Assembly (NCBI GenBank): GCA_024641305.1
Contig: JAHEDI010000021.1
Span: forward strand, 1-60,505
Length of the DNA: 60,505 bases
Origin: a bacterium
GTDB taxonomy: Bacteria > Actinomycetota > Acidimicrobiia > Spongiisociales > JAENVV01
Direction of reading: 5' to 3'
Position 1 is the first letter of the stretch. Each line of letters opens with the position of its first letter. Position numbers and translations under genes: made by a program. Positions 25,286-34,139 of this stretch are shown here, piece after piece. The notes under the pieces were generated by a model. That model made no database searches and was not told the origin of the DNA. It worked only from the letters and a program-made list of their open reading frames with translations.

Positions 25286-26206
25286 ATGTCTACTGCCATC
25301 CTCTTTGTCGGCGTCGGCCTGGTACTGCTGACTCTGGCTGCAGACCGGTTCGTGATAGCCGCCGCCCGTCTCGCCAAAGAGTGGGGCATGTCCCAGATCC
25401 TCATCGGGGCGGTCGTAGTCGGGATGGGTACGTCGGCTCCCGAATTCATCGTTTCGGTGGTTGGCGGCGGCAAGAGCTTCGACCTGGCGTTCGGGAACAT
25501 CGCTGGATCGAATATCGCCAACTTGTCGCTCGTGCTGGGAGCCAGCGTGATCGTGAGCGCCATCGCCGGCCAGCGCACCATTCTGCGGCGCGAGGGTGTC
25601 CTGATGCTTATGGCCGTCGCCCTGTTCGGCGCCTTCATGTGGGATGGCGGGCTAACCCGCCTCGAAGGTGCCATCCTGGCCGGGGCGGCCGCCGTCTCGG
25701 GGTATCTGCTGGCGAGATGGTCGACGGGTGAATCTGACGTCGATGAGACATTGGAGGGGGACTTTAGGATCCCCACCGAACTCCTGGCCGGAGCCGTGAC
25801 CCTTGTCATCATGCTCGTGGGCGCTCAATTGCTCGCCTCGGGAGCTCTCGACATTGCCGGCATTCTCGGTGTATCGGAAGGTTTTATCGGCCTGACGGTG
25901 GTAGCGATAGGAACCTCCCTCCCCGAGCTAGCCACCGCCATAGCTGCCGCTCGAAGAAGACAGAATGACCTGGTGATCGGCAACTTGCTCGGCTCAAACC
26001 TCTTCAACTCGCTCGTCGTCGGTGCCGGAGTCGGGCTTATTCGGCCGGGTATCGCCGACGATCCGGTACGAGGAACCATCATCGTGATGATCGGAATCGC
26101 TGCGTTGGCCGGAACCCTGTTGAGTACCGGCGATCGTCTGGTCCGTTCCGAAGGTGTGGCGCTGTTGGCGGCGTACGCCGGATACCTCACCTGGCTGGCT
26201 GTTTAG
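25286..26206 (+). CDS. CaCA-family cation (Ca2+/Na+) exchanger, YrbG type
   Basis: This 306-residue protein has about ten helices in two inverted repeats. Each repeat holds the CaCA signature: GMGTSAPEFIVSVVG with GSNIANLSLVLG, and AIGTSLPELATAI with GSNLFNSLVVGAG. The conserved acidic residues bind cation. Related proteins exchange Ca2+ for Na+ or H+. The last four bases overlap the convergent aromatic-pathway gene. Confidence 0.88.
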   Translation: MSTAILFVGVGLVLLTLAADRFVIAAARLAKEWGMSQILIGAVVVGMGTSAPEFIVSVVGGGKSFDLAFGNIAGSNIANLSLVLGASVIVSAIAGQRTILRREGVLMLMAVALFGAFMWDGGLTRLEGAILAGAAAVSGYLLARWSTGESDVDETLEGDFRIPTELLAGAVTLVIMLVGAQLLASGALDIAGILGVSEGFIGLTVVAIGTSLPELATAIAAARRRQNDLVIGNLLGSNLFNSLVVGAGVGLIRPGIADDPVRGTIIVMIGIAALAGTLLSTGDRLVRSEGVALLAAYAGYLTWLAV

Positions 26207-27243
26207 GGCTGGTTGCGAAGCTGTTCTTGGGCACGCCGGGAGGCTTCAAGGATGAGGCCATATATTTCCTCGACGATGTCCTCGGCATATCCGAGTTCGG
26301 CGGCCTGAAGTCTGACCCGCTCGATTAGTTCGGCTTCACGATCAGGCGAACGTACCGGCGCACCCCTTTCCGCTTTGGCCTGACCAATCTTCAACGCCAA
26401 CCGTTGGCGACGAGCGAGTAGATCAACCAGTTCGTAGTCGATGGCGTCGATTCCGGTCCGGAGACGGGTAACGCCCAATTCGTGCATGAGTTCAGCGAAT
26501 TCGACAAACCCGATCTGGTTTTCCGGGTTGGCCAACGCCGAATCTGGATCGGGATGGACTTCAACGATCACACCATCCGCTCCGACGCCGTGAGCGGCCA
26601 GCGTCAACTTGCCGACCAGAGTCCGTGAAGCCACAGCATGAGACGGCAGAGCAAGGACGGGAAGGTGAGAACGTTCCTTCACAATCGCTACCGAGGTGAG
26701 GTCGAGAGTGGGTGACTCCCCGAATGTGCGGATCCCCCGCTCCACGAGAACGACCTGATCATTGCCTTCAGCCAGCACGTATTCGGCCGCCCACAGCCAT
26801 TCGTCGATGGTCGCCGAACTGGCCCGCTTGAGCAGGACCGGCACCTTCGACTGACCAACAATCCTGAGCAGTTCGAAGTTCTGCATATTGGACGAGCCGA
26901 TTTCGATCATGTCGACCAGATGCGACCAATCTTCGACATGCTGCGGCTCGTTCACCTGGGTGATGACCGGTAACCCTGATCGGCGGCCCGCCTCGACCAG
27001 CCAGGCGACTCCTTGCGTCCCGCGACCTCCAAACGCATAGGCTGACGCTCCGGTTGGGACCACAGCGGCGCGCAGGGCGCTCGCCCCCGCCTGAGATACC
27101 GCTTCGGCCACGGCATTGATTTGAGCCTGCGATTCCACCGCACATGGCCCGGCGATTACCGGAAAGTGATCTGAACCGAACATGACGGGACCCACCGCGA
27201 CCACGGTGTTTTCCTCAGATATGCGGTCGATTTTGCGTCCCAT
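26203..27243 (-). CDS. DAHP synthase-like / chorismate mutase fusion with degraded synthase site
   Basis: The 346-residue protein combines a DAHP-synthase (type I-beta) domain (about 15-265) with a C-terminal AroQ chorismate mutase (about 265-346). GPCAVES, PVLLKR, ERGIRTF and IVEVHPDPDSA are family landmarks. Against the family pattern KPRTS, this protein reads PTGAS; QIGARN reads EIGSSN; VDPSH reads ALPSH; and the SDG that carries a metal-ligand Asp reads ANP. These changes remove phosphate-binding Lys/Arg and probable metal ligands. The mutase residues (LR, LLARR, QAKAERG, SPDRE) look intact. So the second domain may be active while the first is regulatory or has another reaction. Start ATG 27243 has AAGGA six bases upstream. 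Confidence 0.8.
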   Translation of the reverse strand: MGRKIDRISEENTVVAVGPVMFGSDHFPVIAGPCAVESQAQINAVAEAVSQAGASALRAAVVPTGASAYAFGGRGTQGVAWLVEAGRRSGLPVITQVNEPQHVEDWSHLVDMIEIGSSNMQNFELLRIVGQSKVPVLLKRASSATIDEWLWAAEYVLAEGNDQVVLVERGIRTFGESPTLDLTSVAIVKERSHLPVLALPSHAVASRTLVGKLTLAAHGVGADGVIVEVHPDPDSALANPENQIGFVEFAELMHELGVTRLRTGIDAIDYELVDLLARRQRLALKIGQAKAERGAPVRSPDREAELIERVRLQAAELGYAEDIVEEIYGLILEASRRAQEQLRNQP

Positions 27244-27264
27244 GCGGGGTCCTTACACAAATGA

Positions 27265-27289
27265 GCCCGGAGCGTCGTGGACTCCGGGC
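27265..27289 (-). terminator. Hairpin in leader of the DAHP synthase/chorismate mutase gene
   Basis: GCCCGGAG and CTCCGGGC form a perfect 8-bp stem around a nine-base loop, 22 bases before the start codon. On the minus-strand transcript it is followed by TCATTTGTGT, only weakly T-rich. It follows the small leader frame at 27311-27370, so it could act as an attenuator. Confidence 0.45.
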
Positions 27290-27310
27290 CGATGGTTCAT
27301 CTCGTTTCGA

Positions 27311-27370
27311 TCAACTACCGGATCCCCAGAAAGATCGCACAGATCGGAAAGAAACAGGGAATTTGCTCAT
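27311..27370 (-). CDS. Candidate Phe-rich leader peptide (19 residues)
   Basis: ATG 27370 opens a 19-residue frame ending in TGA at 27311: MSKFPVSFRSVRSFWGSGS, with Phe at 4, 8 and 14 followed by Trp15. It lies nine bases after the lgt stop and 21 bases before the 8-bp hairpin ahead of the aromatic-pathway gene. Aromatic-rich leader peptides before hairpins are the hallmark of ribosome-mediated attenuation. No clear Shine-Dalgarno is seen, so it remains a candidate. Confidence 0.35.
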   Translation of the reverse strand: MSKFPVSFRSVRSFWGSGS

Positions 27371-27379
27371 GGTGAGACG

Positions 27380-28315
27380 CTACACCACCGGTGCGTCGTC
27401 ATGCAATGGGTGGCCAGCCGCCGCCGCCAGGACAACATCGTTCTCTGGAGAAACAAACGGCTGTCGCCGTGCCTGAAACCGAATGAGCCCGACCCCCAGG
27501 ACGACCATGACCAGGGCGGACCACTGTGACCACGTGAACGGGCCGAGCACGGCATCGGCCGCCCGGGATGCGTCAAGGCCCTGTTCAACGGGAACCTGAC
27601 GGGTGAAATCGATGAGAAATCTCTGAGCTCCGTACCAGATCACCCACAGCGAAAACATCTGGCCGTAATGGCGGCGCTTCCAAACCCGGTTGACCCAGGC
27701 CAGGACCCCGAGAAGAAGGATCGCCCCCAACATGTCGTACAGCCAGGTCGGGTGATAGACGCCGCAGGTGATCTCAGGGACGACCTTGCCGAGAGTGCCG
27801 CACTCGAGGGCGGTATGTTGCGGAGCAAGGTCGTAGCCGGATTTGACCGCATACCCGAGGAAGAAATCGGTGGCGGCACCCAGGTGCTCAGCGATGGCCA
27901 GGTCGCCAATCCGGCCGACGATCGTACCAACGGCCAATCCAAAAGAGGCCGTGTCGACCAGGGCCCACCACGGCTGATCGAGGCGCCGTGCCCGGACGGC
28001 GGCTGCCAGGATCCCGCCAAGCATTCCACCAAGAATTGAAAAGTTGCCGAGCGGAGAGATGATCTGGAAGAAGGATGCCCCTTCGGAAATCTGGGCTCCG
28101 ACGGTGAAATATCGGGCGCCAAAGATCGCCCCGACGAGCGCCCAGTTGAACATCGAAAGGTACGCTTCCCGGTCGTAACCGCGCCGCGCGGCCAGCTCGA
28201 CAGCCAACCATGAACCGGCCAGAAACCCGAGGGCCGCGAACACCCCATGGAGGGATAGGGTGAGCGGACCCACGTCAAACAGTGGGATCGGACGGTAGGT
28301 GAATTCAGCAAGCAT
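27380..28315 (-). CDS. lgt: Prolipoprotein diacylglyceryl transferase
   Basis: This 311-residue membrane enzyme has about seven helices. It shows the HGVFAALGFLAG segment and GRIGDLAIAEHLG, corresponding to the Lgt signature with the usual Asn of RxGN replaced by Asp. HPTWLYDM follows in place of HPTQLYE. It attaches diacylglycerol to the lipobox cysteine of lipoproteins. At least four possible lipoproteins occur in this window. The leader peptide and aromatic gene follow nine bases downstream, on the same strand. Confidence 0.85.
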   Translation of the reverse strand: MLAEFTYRPIPLFDVGPLTLSLHGVFAALGFLAGSWLAVELAARRGYDREAYLSMFNWALVGAIFGARYFTVGAQISEGASFFQIISPLGNFSILGGMLGGILAAAVRARRLDQPWWALVDTASFGLAVGTIVGRIGDLAIAEHLGAATDFFLGYAVKSGYDLAPQHTALECGTLGKVVPEITCGVYHPTWLYDMLGAILLLGVLAWVNRVWKRRHYGQMFSLWVIWYGAQRFLIDFTRQVPVEQGLDASRAADAVLGPFTWSQWSALVMVVLGVGLIRFQARRQPFVSPENDVVLAAAAGHPLHDDAPVV

Positions 28316-28424
28316 CCCGCCAGGTTACCGGCTCCGCCCCGGCTACTTTCCGAAATCAGGTTCCTGGATTGGTGTTCGTCAGGTCCTTCGATAGGCTTCA
28401 CGCCTCCAATTATGCGGACCCGTC

Positions 28425-28874
28425 GTGCTTGCCAAACTTTCGCCTCACCAACAAACCCTCAGCATCTTCTGGCTTGCCGGAGGATGGACGCTCATCGTCT
28501 GGGGCGGCCGGATTGGCCTGCTGACCGGCGCCGAACGGGTCGACCCTGCGAGCTGGTTCAGGATCGGCGGGTCGATCGCCTTCGGGATCACGCTCGTCTT
28601 TCTCGGCCTCCTCATGTGGCGGACCGAATCACCGAGTGGCTGGAGTGAACCCGCCAGCTTCGCCAACTTGATATTCAACCTGGCCGTGTGGCTCCCATCG
28701 GCTGCCCGGGTCGTGACCGGCGACGCGACGGCTGCCTTCAAGGCCGTCCACGTGGTGTTGGCGGTGACTTCGGTGGCACTGGCGACCTGGGCGGTGTGGG
28801 CGGCCGGCCGACCCCGTTCTACCGAACGACTACGTCAACCCAGATCGCGTCGAACACAAGAGCCAAGTAGATAA
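28425..28874 (+). CDS. Small integral membrane protein of unknown function
   Basis: GTG 28425 gives 149 residues. Four membrane helices are visible (IFWLAGGWTLIVWGG, IAFGITLVFLGLLMW, a third ending LAVWLPSAARV, and VHVVLAVTSVALATWAVWAA). The tail is basic. No family is recognised. It is divergent from lgt. Its 3' end overlaps ctaB by 56 bases on the opposite strand. Confidence 0.65.
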   Translation: MLAKLSPHQQTLSIFWLAGGWTLIVWGGRIGLLTGAERVDPASWFRIGGSIAFGITLVFLGLLMWRTESPSGWSEPASFANLIFNLAVWLPSAARVVTGDATAAFKAVHVVLAVTSVALATWAVWAAGRPRSTERLRQPRSRRTQEPSR

Positions 28875-29769
28875 TTGACGTCCTGAAAAGGGCCATGGCC
28901 GTCGTCGGATCCTTGTAGAGGCGAACCGCATCTCGCATCATCCAGGCCCCGAAGATGAGCGCACTCAGCAGATAGATCCACGACAGGCTCGTAACGAAAA
29001 CCAGGCTGAGAGATACGAGCACCAACATGGCGGTGTACCAAAGAATCTGGAGTGACGTGTGGCGCTCGCTCGCCACCACCGGAAGCATGGGTACCCCCGC
29101 CCGGGCATAGTCATCTTTGTACCGGATGGCCAGGGCCCAGAAATGCGGCGGGGTCCAGTAGAAGACGATGGCGAACATGACCCAGGCGGCGAGGTCAAGG
29201 CGGCCGGTCACGGCGGCCCAGCCCACGAGAACCGGGGCGGCACCGGCCGCTCCTCCTATGACGATGTTCTGGCGGGAATTCCGCTTCAGGTACTTGGTGT
29301 AGACGAAGACATAGAACAACAGGGCGGCAGTTGAGATCGACGCAGCCAAAAGATTGGTAAACGCCCACAGCCAGAGGAACCCGGCCGCTCCGAGTAGCAC
29401 GCCAAAACGAAGAGCGTGCTCGGCTGGAACCTGGGCCTTGGGCAGCGGTCGGCCTTTGGTCCGGTCCATAACCAGGTCGATATCACTATCGACATAGTTA
29501 TTGAGAACGTTGGCGCCTCCGGCGGACAACGTCCCGCCGATCAGCGTGGTCACAACCAGGACCCAGCCGGGCCAGCCGTTGTTGGCCAAGACCATGGGTG
29601 GAATTGTCGTAATGAGGAGGAGCTCGATGATACGCGGCTTGGTGAGAGCAACGTAGGCTCGCAGGGTGCTGGCCCAACCGGGTTTGGAGACTTGTTCGGC
29701 TAACGCAGTGATGGTGAGGCCTTCAGTGATTGGTCGTAGGATACCCCGACGAACAACGGTCCGGGCCAC
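28819..29769 (-). CDS. ctaB: Protoheme IX farnesyltransferase (heme O synthase)
   Basis: This UbiA-family enzyme has about nine helices and runs to 316 residues from GTG 29769; a TTG at 29805 would overlap the divergent mycoredoxin start. The prenyl-diphosphate motifs are NNYVDSDIDLVMDRTKGRP (the DxxxD site) and, later, ALAIRYKDDYARAGVPMLP. It also has YTKYLKRNSRQNIVIGGAAG. It makes heme O, the substrate of CtaA (3 kb in this window). The oxidase genes follow on the opposite strand. Confidence 0.9.
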   Translation of the reverse strand: MARTVVRRGILRPITEGLTITALAEQVSKPGWASTLRAYVALTKPRIIELLLITTIPPMVLANNGWPGWVLVVTTLIGGTLSAGGANVLNNYVDSDIDLVMDRTKGRPLPKAQVPAEHALRFGVLLGAAGFLWLWAFTNLLAASISTAALLFYVFVYTKYLKRNSRQNIVIGGAAGAAPVLVGWAAVTGRLDLAAWVMFAIVFYWTPPHFWALAIRYKDDYARAGVPMLPVVASERHTSLQILWYTAMLVLVSLSLVFVTSLSWIYLLSALIFGAWMMRDAVRLYKDPTTAMALFRTSIIYLALVFDAIWVDVVVR

Positions 29770-29793
29770 CGGTTCCGCGCGGAGAGGACACGA

Positions 29794-30048
29794 ATGCCAT
29801 CCCAATCTGACAACCCGGTCGTGTACCTGCGCCCCGGATGCCCTTTCTGTTCGAATTTGATCTCCAGTCTCGATCGGGCCGGAGTGATCTATGACGAGGT
29901 AGACATTTGGGATGTCCCTGAAGCCGCCGCGTTTGTACGATCAGTCGCCAATGGCAACGAGACGGTTCCAACTGTCGTCATCGCCGGTGTGGCTCATGTC
30001 AATCCCTCACCACAATTGATTATCGACACGGTGCGGGGATCGAAATAA
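29794..30048 (+). CDS. Mycoredoxin-like glutaredoxin
   Basis: This 84-residue thioredoxin-fold protein has the active site Cys16-Pro-Phe-Cys19 in YLRPGCPFCSNLI and the cis-proline loop ETVPTVVIAG. The length matches mycoredoxin (Mrx1), which reduces mycothiol-mixed disulfides in Actinobacteria. AGAGGA lies upstream of the ATG. It sits between ctaB and ctaC, where a role in reducing copper-site or heme-protein thiols is possible. Both active-site codons are cysteine. Confidence 0.85.
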   Translation: MPSQSDNPVVYLRPGCPFCSNLISSLDRAGVIYDEVDIWDVPEAAAFVRSVANGNETVPTVVIAGVAHVNPSPQLIIDTVRGSK

Positions 30049-30156
30049 TCCACTTTCAGGGAATTGTCCGATCTCAGTTCAACTCGTAACATACGGCGCG
30101 TTCCGAGCGACTAGCCTCGGTCCGCAAACGTTCGCACATGGAGAGGTCCTGGCACT

Positions 30157-31179
30157 GTGACACGCCGCAGTTGGATAGGTATCGCGCTGGCGTCATCTTT
30201 GTTTACCGCCTGCGCCAGTGGCGGCCCCATGGATTCACTTGACCCCCAGGGGCCGATCGCCACGGACATCGACGGCCTGTTCCGACTTACCTTGAACATC
30301 GCCACGGTCATTTTCGTGCTGGTCACCGGTGCACTCCTCTACGCCACCATCCGATTCCGCGATCGGGGAGACCGAACCCCGGAACCTAAGCAGGTCGAGG
30401 GTAATGCCCGCTTTGAAGTGATCTGGACGGTCATTCCGGTCCTCATCCTCGCCTCGATTGCTGTTCCCACTGTCGACCGCATCTTCAAATACACCTCGTG
30501 TGCCGATGATGCCCTCCACATCGAGGTCACCGGACACCAGTGGTGGTTCGAATACAACTATCCCGACGATGGCTTCTCGACGGCCAATGTGCTCGTCATA
30601 CCCACTGACGCCGAGATCTGCCTCGACATGACGTCGGACGATGTCATCCACAATTACTGGGTGCCCAAGCTCAACGGCAAGCGTTACCTCGTGCCAGGTC
30701 AGGCCACCGTACTCCTGCTCAGAGCCGACGAACCAGGTGAATACTGGGGTCAATGTGCCGAGTTTTGCGGCTTATCGCATGCCAAAATGCGCGCCAGAGT
30801 GATCGCTATGGACCCCGACGACTACGCAGATTGGCTCAGTTCCCAGCAACGGCCGGCCTCGATGCCGGCCGACGGAACGATCGAGCAGGAGGGTATGAAC
30901 CTATTCCTGGGCGGTCAGTGCGTCAGTTGCCACAACATTTCCGGAGTCACGGCCAGTAATCCCGCCCTGGCAACCGGAAGTATCTACGGCCCGGATCTCA
31001 CGCATTTTTCAAGTCGCGATGTCTTCGCTGGGGCCACCCTCAACCATGACGATCCGGGAGCGATCGAAAGCTGGATCGACAATCCGCCCCTCATCAAGCC
31101 CGGTTCTTTCATGCCGAATATCGATCTCACACAACAGGAGATCGAAGCGCTAGCTGCCTACCTGAGGAGCCTTGACTGA
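30157..31179 (+). CDS. ctaC: Cytochrome c oxidase subunit II with fused cytochrome c domain
   Basis: This 340-residue protein starts at GTG 30157. It has a signal or lipobox (LFTAC) and two membrane helices, with a cupredoxin domain holding the CuA ligands (HNYW, CAEFCGLSHAKM). A C-terminal cytochrome c domain follows with the heme motif CVSCH and a distal methionine in GSFMPNI. The fused heme marks a caa3-type oxidase. It is the first gene of the oxidase operon; its TGA overlaps the ctaD ATG (TGATG). Confidence 0.93.
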   Translation: MTRRSWIGIALASSLFTACASGGPMDSLDPQGPIATDIDGLFRLTLNIATVIFVLVTGALLYATIRFRDRGDRTPEPKQVEGNARFEVIWTVIPVLILASIAVPTVDRIFKYTSCADDALHIEVTGHQWWFEYNYPDDGFSTANVLVIPTDAEICLDMTSDDVIHNYWVPKLNGKRYLVPGQATVLLLRADEPGEYWGQCAEFCGLSHAKMRARVIAMDPDDYADWLSSQQRPASMPADGTIEQEGMNLFLGGQCVSCHNISGVTASNPALATGSIYGPDLTHFSSRDVFAGATLNHDDPGAIESWIDNPPLIKPGSFMPNIDLTQQEIEALAAYLRSLD

Positions 31180-33191
31180 TGGCAACGACCGCTTCGCGTT
31201 CAGGCGCCCGCACCATCTTCCGCCGCCCTGACTCCAATACCGGTTTCTGGGGTTGGATCACGACCGCCGATCACAAGAAGATCGGGATCATGTACGGCTA
31301 CACCGCCTTCATCTTCTTCATCCTCGGCGGCCTCGAAGCGCTGCTCCTGCGCATCCAGCTCTCGCAGCCCGACAACGTGTTCCTGTCGGCTTCGGAATAC
31401 AACGCCATGTTCACCATGCACGGCACCACGATGATCTTCCTGTTTGTCATGCCAGTGTCGGCAGCCTTTTTCAACTATCTGTTGCCGCTCATGATTGGCG
31501 CCCGGGATGTCGCGTTCCCCCGGATGAACGCGGTTTCGTACTGGATCTTCGTATTCGGCGGAATCTTCCTCTACAGCTCGTTTGTCTTCGGTACGACCGG
31601 CCCCCCGGTAGGCGGCAACCTCGCCGAAACGGCATCCCGATTGGGTTCGGGACCAAACGGCGGATGGTTCGGATACGCTCCGAACTCCGGCCTTCGTTTC
31701 TCCAGCGGCACCGTCATGGACTACTGGTCGATCGGGCTTCAGATTCTCGGCCTGGCATCACTCATTTCGTCGATCAACTTCATCGTGACCGTGTTCAATA
31801 TGCGGGCCAAGGGCATGAAACTACTTCGCATGCCGGTTTTCGTTTGGATGACGACGGTCGTCGCCTTCCTGCTTTTGTTCTCTCTACCGATCATCGCGGT
31901 TGCGCTTTTCATGATCACCTTCGACCGCAATGTCGGAACCCTGTTCTTTGATCCTTCGATGGGTGGCGATCCGATACTCTGGCAACACTTCTTCTGGTTG
32001 TTCGGTCACCCCGAGGTCTACATCTTGATCCTTCCGGCCATGGGCATCGTGTCCGAAGTGCTCCCGACGTTCTCACGCAAACCGCTGTTCGGCTACCCGG
32101 CAGTCGTGTTTGCCGGTGCGGCCATTGGATTTATGGGATTCGGCGTGTGGGCCCATCACATGTTTGCCTCCGGCGTCACGCCGATTACCCAGGCGGCGTT
32201 CGGCTTGTCGACGATGGCGATTGCCATCCCGACCGGTATCAAGATCTTCAACTGGATCGGAACGATCTGGGGCGGCAAGATCAAGCTGAATACCCCCATG
32301 CTGTTCTCGCTCGGCTTCGTCGGCATGTTCGTCATCGGCGGGCTCTCCGGCGTTACCCACTCGATCGTGCCGGCCGACTGGCAGCAGACGGACACCTACT
32401 ACATCGTCGCCCACTTCCACTATGTCCTATTCGGGGGTGCCATCTTCGGCCTGTTCTCGGGGCTGTATTACTGGTTCCCGAAGCTGACCGGTCGAATGTA
32501 CTCAGAGGCACTCGGCAAGCTCCACTTCTGGGTCTTCTTTGTCGGGTTCAACCTGACTTTCGGGCCGATGCACTGGCTCGGGCTCAACGGAATGGTCCGC
32601 CGCACCTGGGTCTATGCGGAGGAAACCGGCCTGGGGCCGTGGAATATGGCGGTCACGGTCGGGGCGTTCATCATCGCCCTCGGGGTTCTCATCTTCATGA
32701 TCAACTGGACCTGGTCAAAGCGCAACGGACCGATCGCACCATTCGACCCTTGGGATGCCAGAACGCTTGAATGGACCCTGCCGTCTCCGACCCCCGAGTA
32801 CAACTTTGCGGTCAATCCGGTCATAACGTCCCTCGATGACTTCTGGCACAAGAAGTATTCTGAAGATGCGGACGGCCGACCGGTTCGCCGCCCGGAGGCA
32901 ACTGCTTTGCTCGCCGAATACGAGGAAGTCGGACTCAATCCACCCGAACCTATTCACCTTCCCAACCCGTCGTACTACCCGTTCCTGGTGGGAGCCGGTA
33001 TGCCCATGGTCGGCTACGGACTTATCTACGACAACACCGCCTGGGGTATTCCATTGCTACTCCTCGGGGCGGTCACGATTGTCGGGTCATTCATCGGGTG
33101 GGGCGTCGAACCGCTTGAAGAACCTCATGCCGACCATCACTCCGACGAACCCGGCCACGAACATCCCGGTACCGATGGGGAGGGCAGCTGA
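31179..33191 (+). CDS. ctaD: Cytochrome c oxidase subunit I
   Basis: The 670-residue catalytic subunit has twelve helices. The low-spin heme ligand lies in TMHGTTMIF. The CuB/Tyr crosslink motif is WLFGHPEVYILILP, and two further CuB histidines are in VWAHHMF. The heme a3 ligand is in DTYYIVAHFHYV. The ~110-residue C-terminal extension includes two extra helices (PFLVGAGMPMVGYGLIYD and IPLLLLGAVTIVGSFIGWG) and a His/Glu-rich tail. It overlaps both neighbours as TGATG. Confidence 0.96.
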   Translation: MATTASRSGARTIFRRPDSNTGFWGWITTADHKKIGIMYGYTAFIFFILGGLEALLLRIQLSQPDNVFLSASEYNAMFTMHGTTMIFLFVMPVSAAFFNYLLPLMIGARDVAFPRMNAVSYWIFVFGGIFLYSSFVFGTTGPPVGGNLAETASRLGSGPNGGWFGYAPNSGLRFSSGTVMDYWSIGLQILGLASLISSINFIVTVFNMRAKGMKLLRMPVFVWMTTVVAFLLLFSLPIIAVALFMITFDRNVGTLFFDPSMGGDPILWQHFFWLFGHPEVYILILPAMGIVSEVLPTFSRKPLFGYPAVVFAGAAIGFMGFGVWAHHMFASGVTPITQAAFGLSTMAIAIPTGIKIFNWIGTIWGGKIKLNTPMLFSLGFVGMFVIGGLSGVTHSIVPADWQQTDTYYIVAHFHYVLFGGAIFGLFSGLYYWFPKLTGRMYSEALGKLHFWVFFVGFNLTFGPMHWLGLNGMVRRTWVYAEETGLGPWNMAVTVGAFIIALGVLIFMINWTWSKRNGPIAPFDPWDARTLEWTLPSPTPEYNFAVNPVITSLDDFWHKKYSEDADGRPVRRPEATALLAEYEEVGLNPPEPIHLPNPSYYPFLVGAGMPMVGYGLIYDNTAWGIPLLLLGAVTIVGSFIGWGVEPLEEPHADHHSDEPGHEHPGTDGEGS

Positions 33192-33817
33192 TGTCTGACG
33201 TCGCACACGCTGACGGCCACCACGATGTCCACGAGGGCACCGGCATCGACAACCGAAAACTCGGTATGTGGGTTTTCCTGTCGTCAGAGTTCATGTTCTT
33301 TGGAGCGCTCATCTCCAACTACATGTTGTTCAAAGGACGCGATTACAGCGCCTTTATGCCCACCGGCCAGAGTGTCCTTCTGCCTAGGGGCTTGTACGAC
33401 ATCCCGTTTACGTCGGTTTCCTCATTTGTCCTTCTCATGTCATCACTGACGATGGTCCTCGCTCACGACGCCCTGGTGTCGGGAGACCAGAACCGAACCA
33501 GGGTCTGGCTGGCTGCCACCGGCATGCTCGGATCCGTGTTCATCGGTGGCCAGGTTTTCGAGTTCACCGAGTTCGTTCAACAGGGGATGACGATCTCATC
33601 GAACCCGGCGGCATCGGCCTTCTTCATGTTGACCGGATTCCACGGGGCCCACGTGTTCTTCGGAATTCTCATGTTGCTGTCGCTGTACGGTATTTCCAAG
33701 CGACAGGGCGGCCTTACCGAGGTGCAAGGCCTGAACGTCGAACTGGTTGGCTTGTACTGGCACTTCGTTGACATCATCTGGATCGTCATTTTCACCATCG
33801 TCTACCTGATCCCCTGA
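33191..33817 (+). CDS. ctaE: Cytochrome c oxidase subunit III
   Basis: This 208-residue protein has five helices. It contains the conserved FLSSEFMFFGALI, MTIS with FFMLTGFHGAHVFFG, and GLYWHFVDIIWIVIF, all typical of subunit III. It lies within the oxidase operon, overlapping ctaD by TGATG and followed seven bases later by the subunit IV gene. Confidence 0.94.
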   Translation: MSDVAHADGHHDVHEGTGIDNRKLGMWVFLSSEFMFFGALISNYMLFKGRDYSAFMPTGQSVLLPRGLYDIPFTSVSSFVLLMSSLTMVLAHDALVSGDQNRTRVWLAATGMLGSVFIGGQVFEFTEFVQQGMTISSNPAASAFFMLTGFHGAHVFFGILMLLSLYGISKRQGGLTEVQGLNVELVGLYWHFVDIIWIVIFTIVYLIP

Positions 33818-33824
33818 GGAAGCC

Positions 33825-34139
33825 ATGGCAGAAGAACACGCACTCGCCCATCCGACTCCCCGCCAGTACGCTCAGATCGCCATTCTGCTGGCCTTTCTGA
33901 CCGCCATTGAGGTATCGCTCTACTACCTGGAACAGAGCATCGATGCCTTCACGACGTCAGTTTCTGCGCCGCTGCTCATCTTGTTGGCCGTCATGAAGTT
34001 TGTGATCGTGGTCGGCTGGTTTATGCATCTGCGGTTCGAAAAATCGTTGGTATCGAAGTTCTTCACCACCGGCTTCGTCGCCGCCATCGTTTTGTATGTG
34101 GCGGTCCTGTTTGCTCTCGGCGCCATCGTCCTGACCTGA
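33825..34139 (+). CDS. ctaF: Cytochrome c oxidase subunit IV (prokaryotic type)
   Basis: This 104-residue protein has three helices, including LLAVMKFVIVVGWFMHLRFE, which matches the COX4_pro family (CtaF/CoxD). The order subunit III then IV fits the operon. Its stop overlaps the ctaG start as TGATG. Confidence 0.85.
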   Translation: MAEEHALAHPTPRQYAQIAILLAFLTAIEVSLYYLEQSIDAFTTSVSAPLLILLAVMKFVIVVGWFMHLRFEKSLVSKFFTTGFVAAIVLYVAVLFALGAIVLT

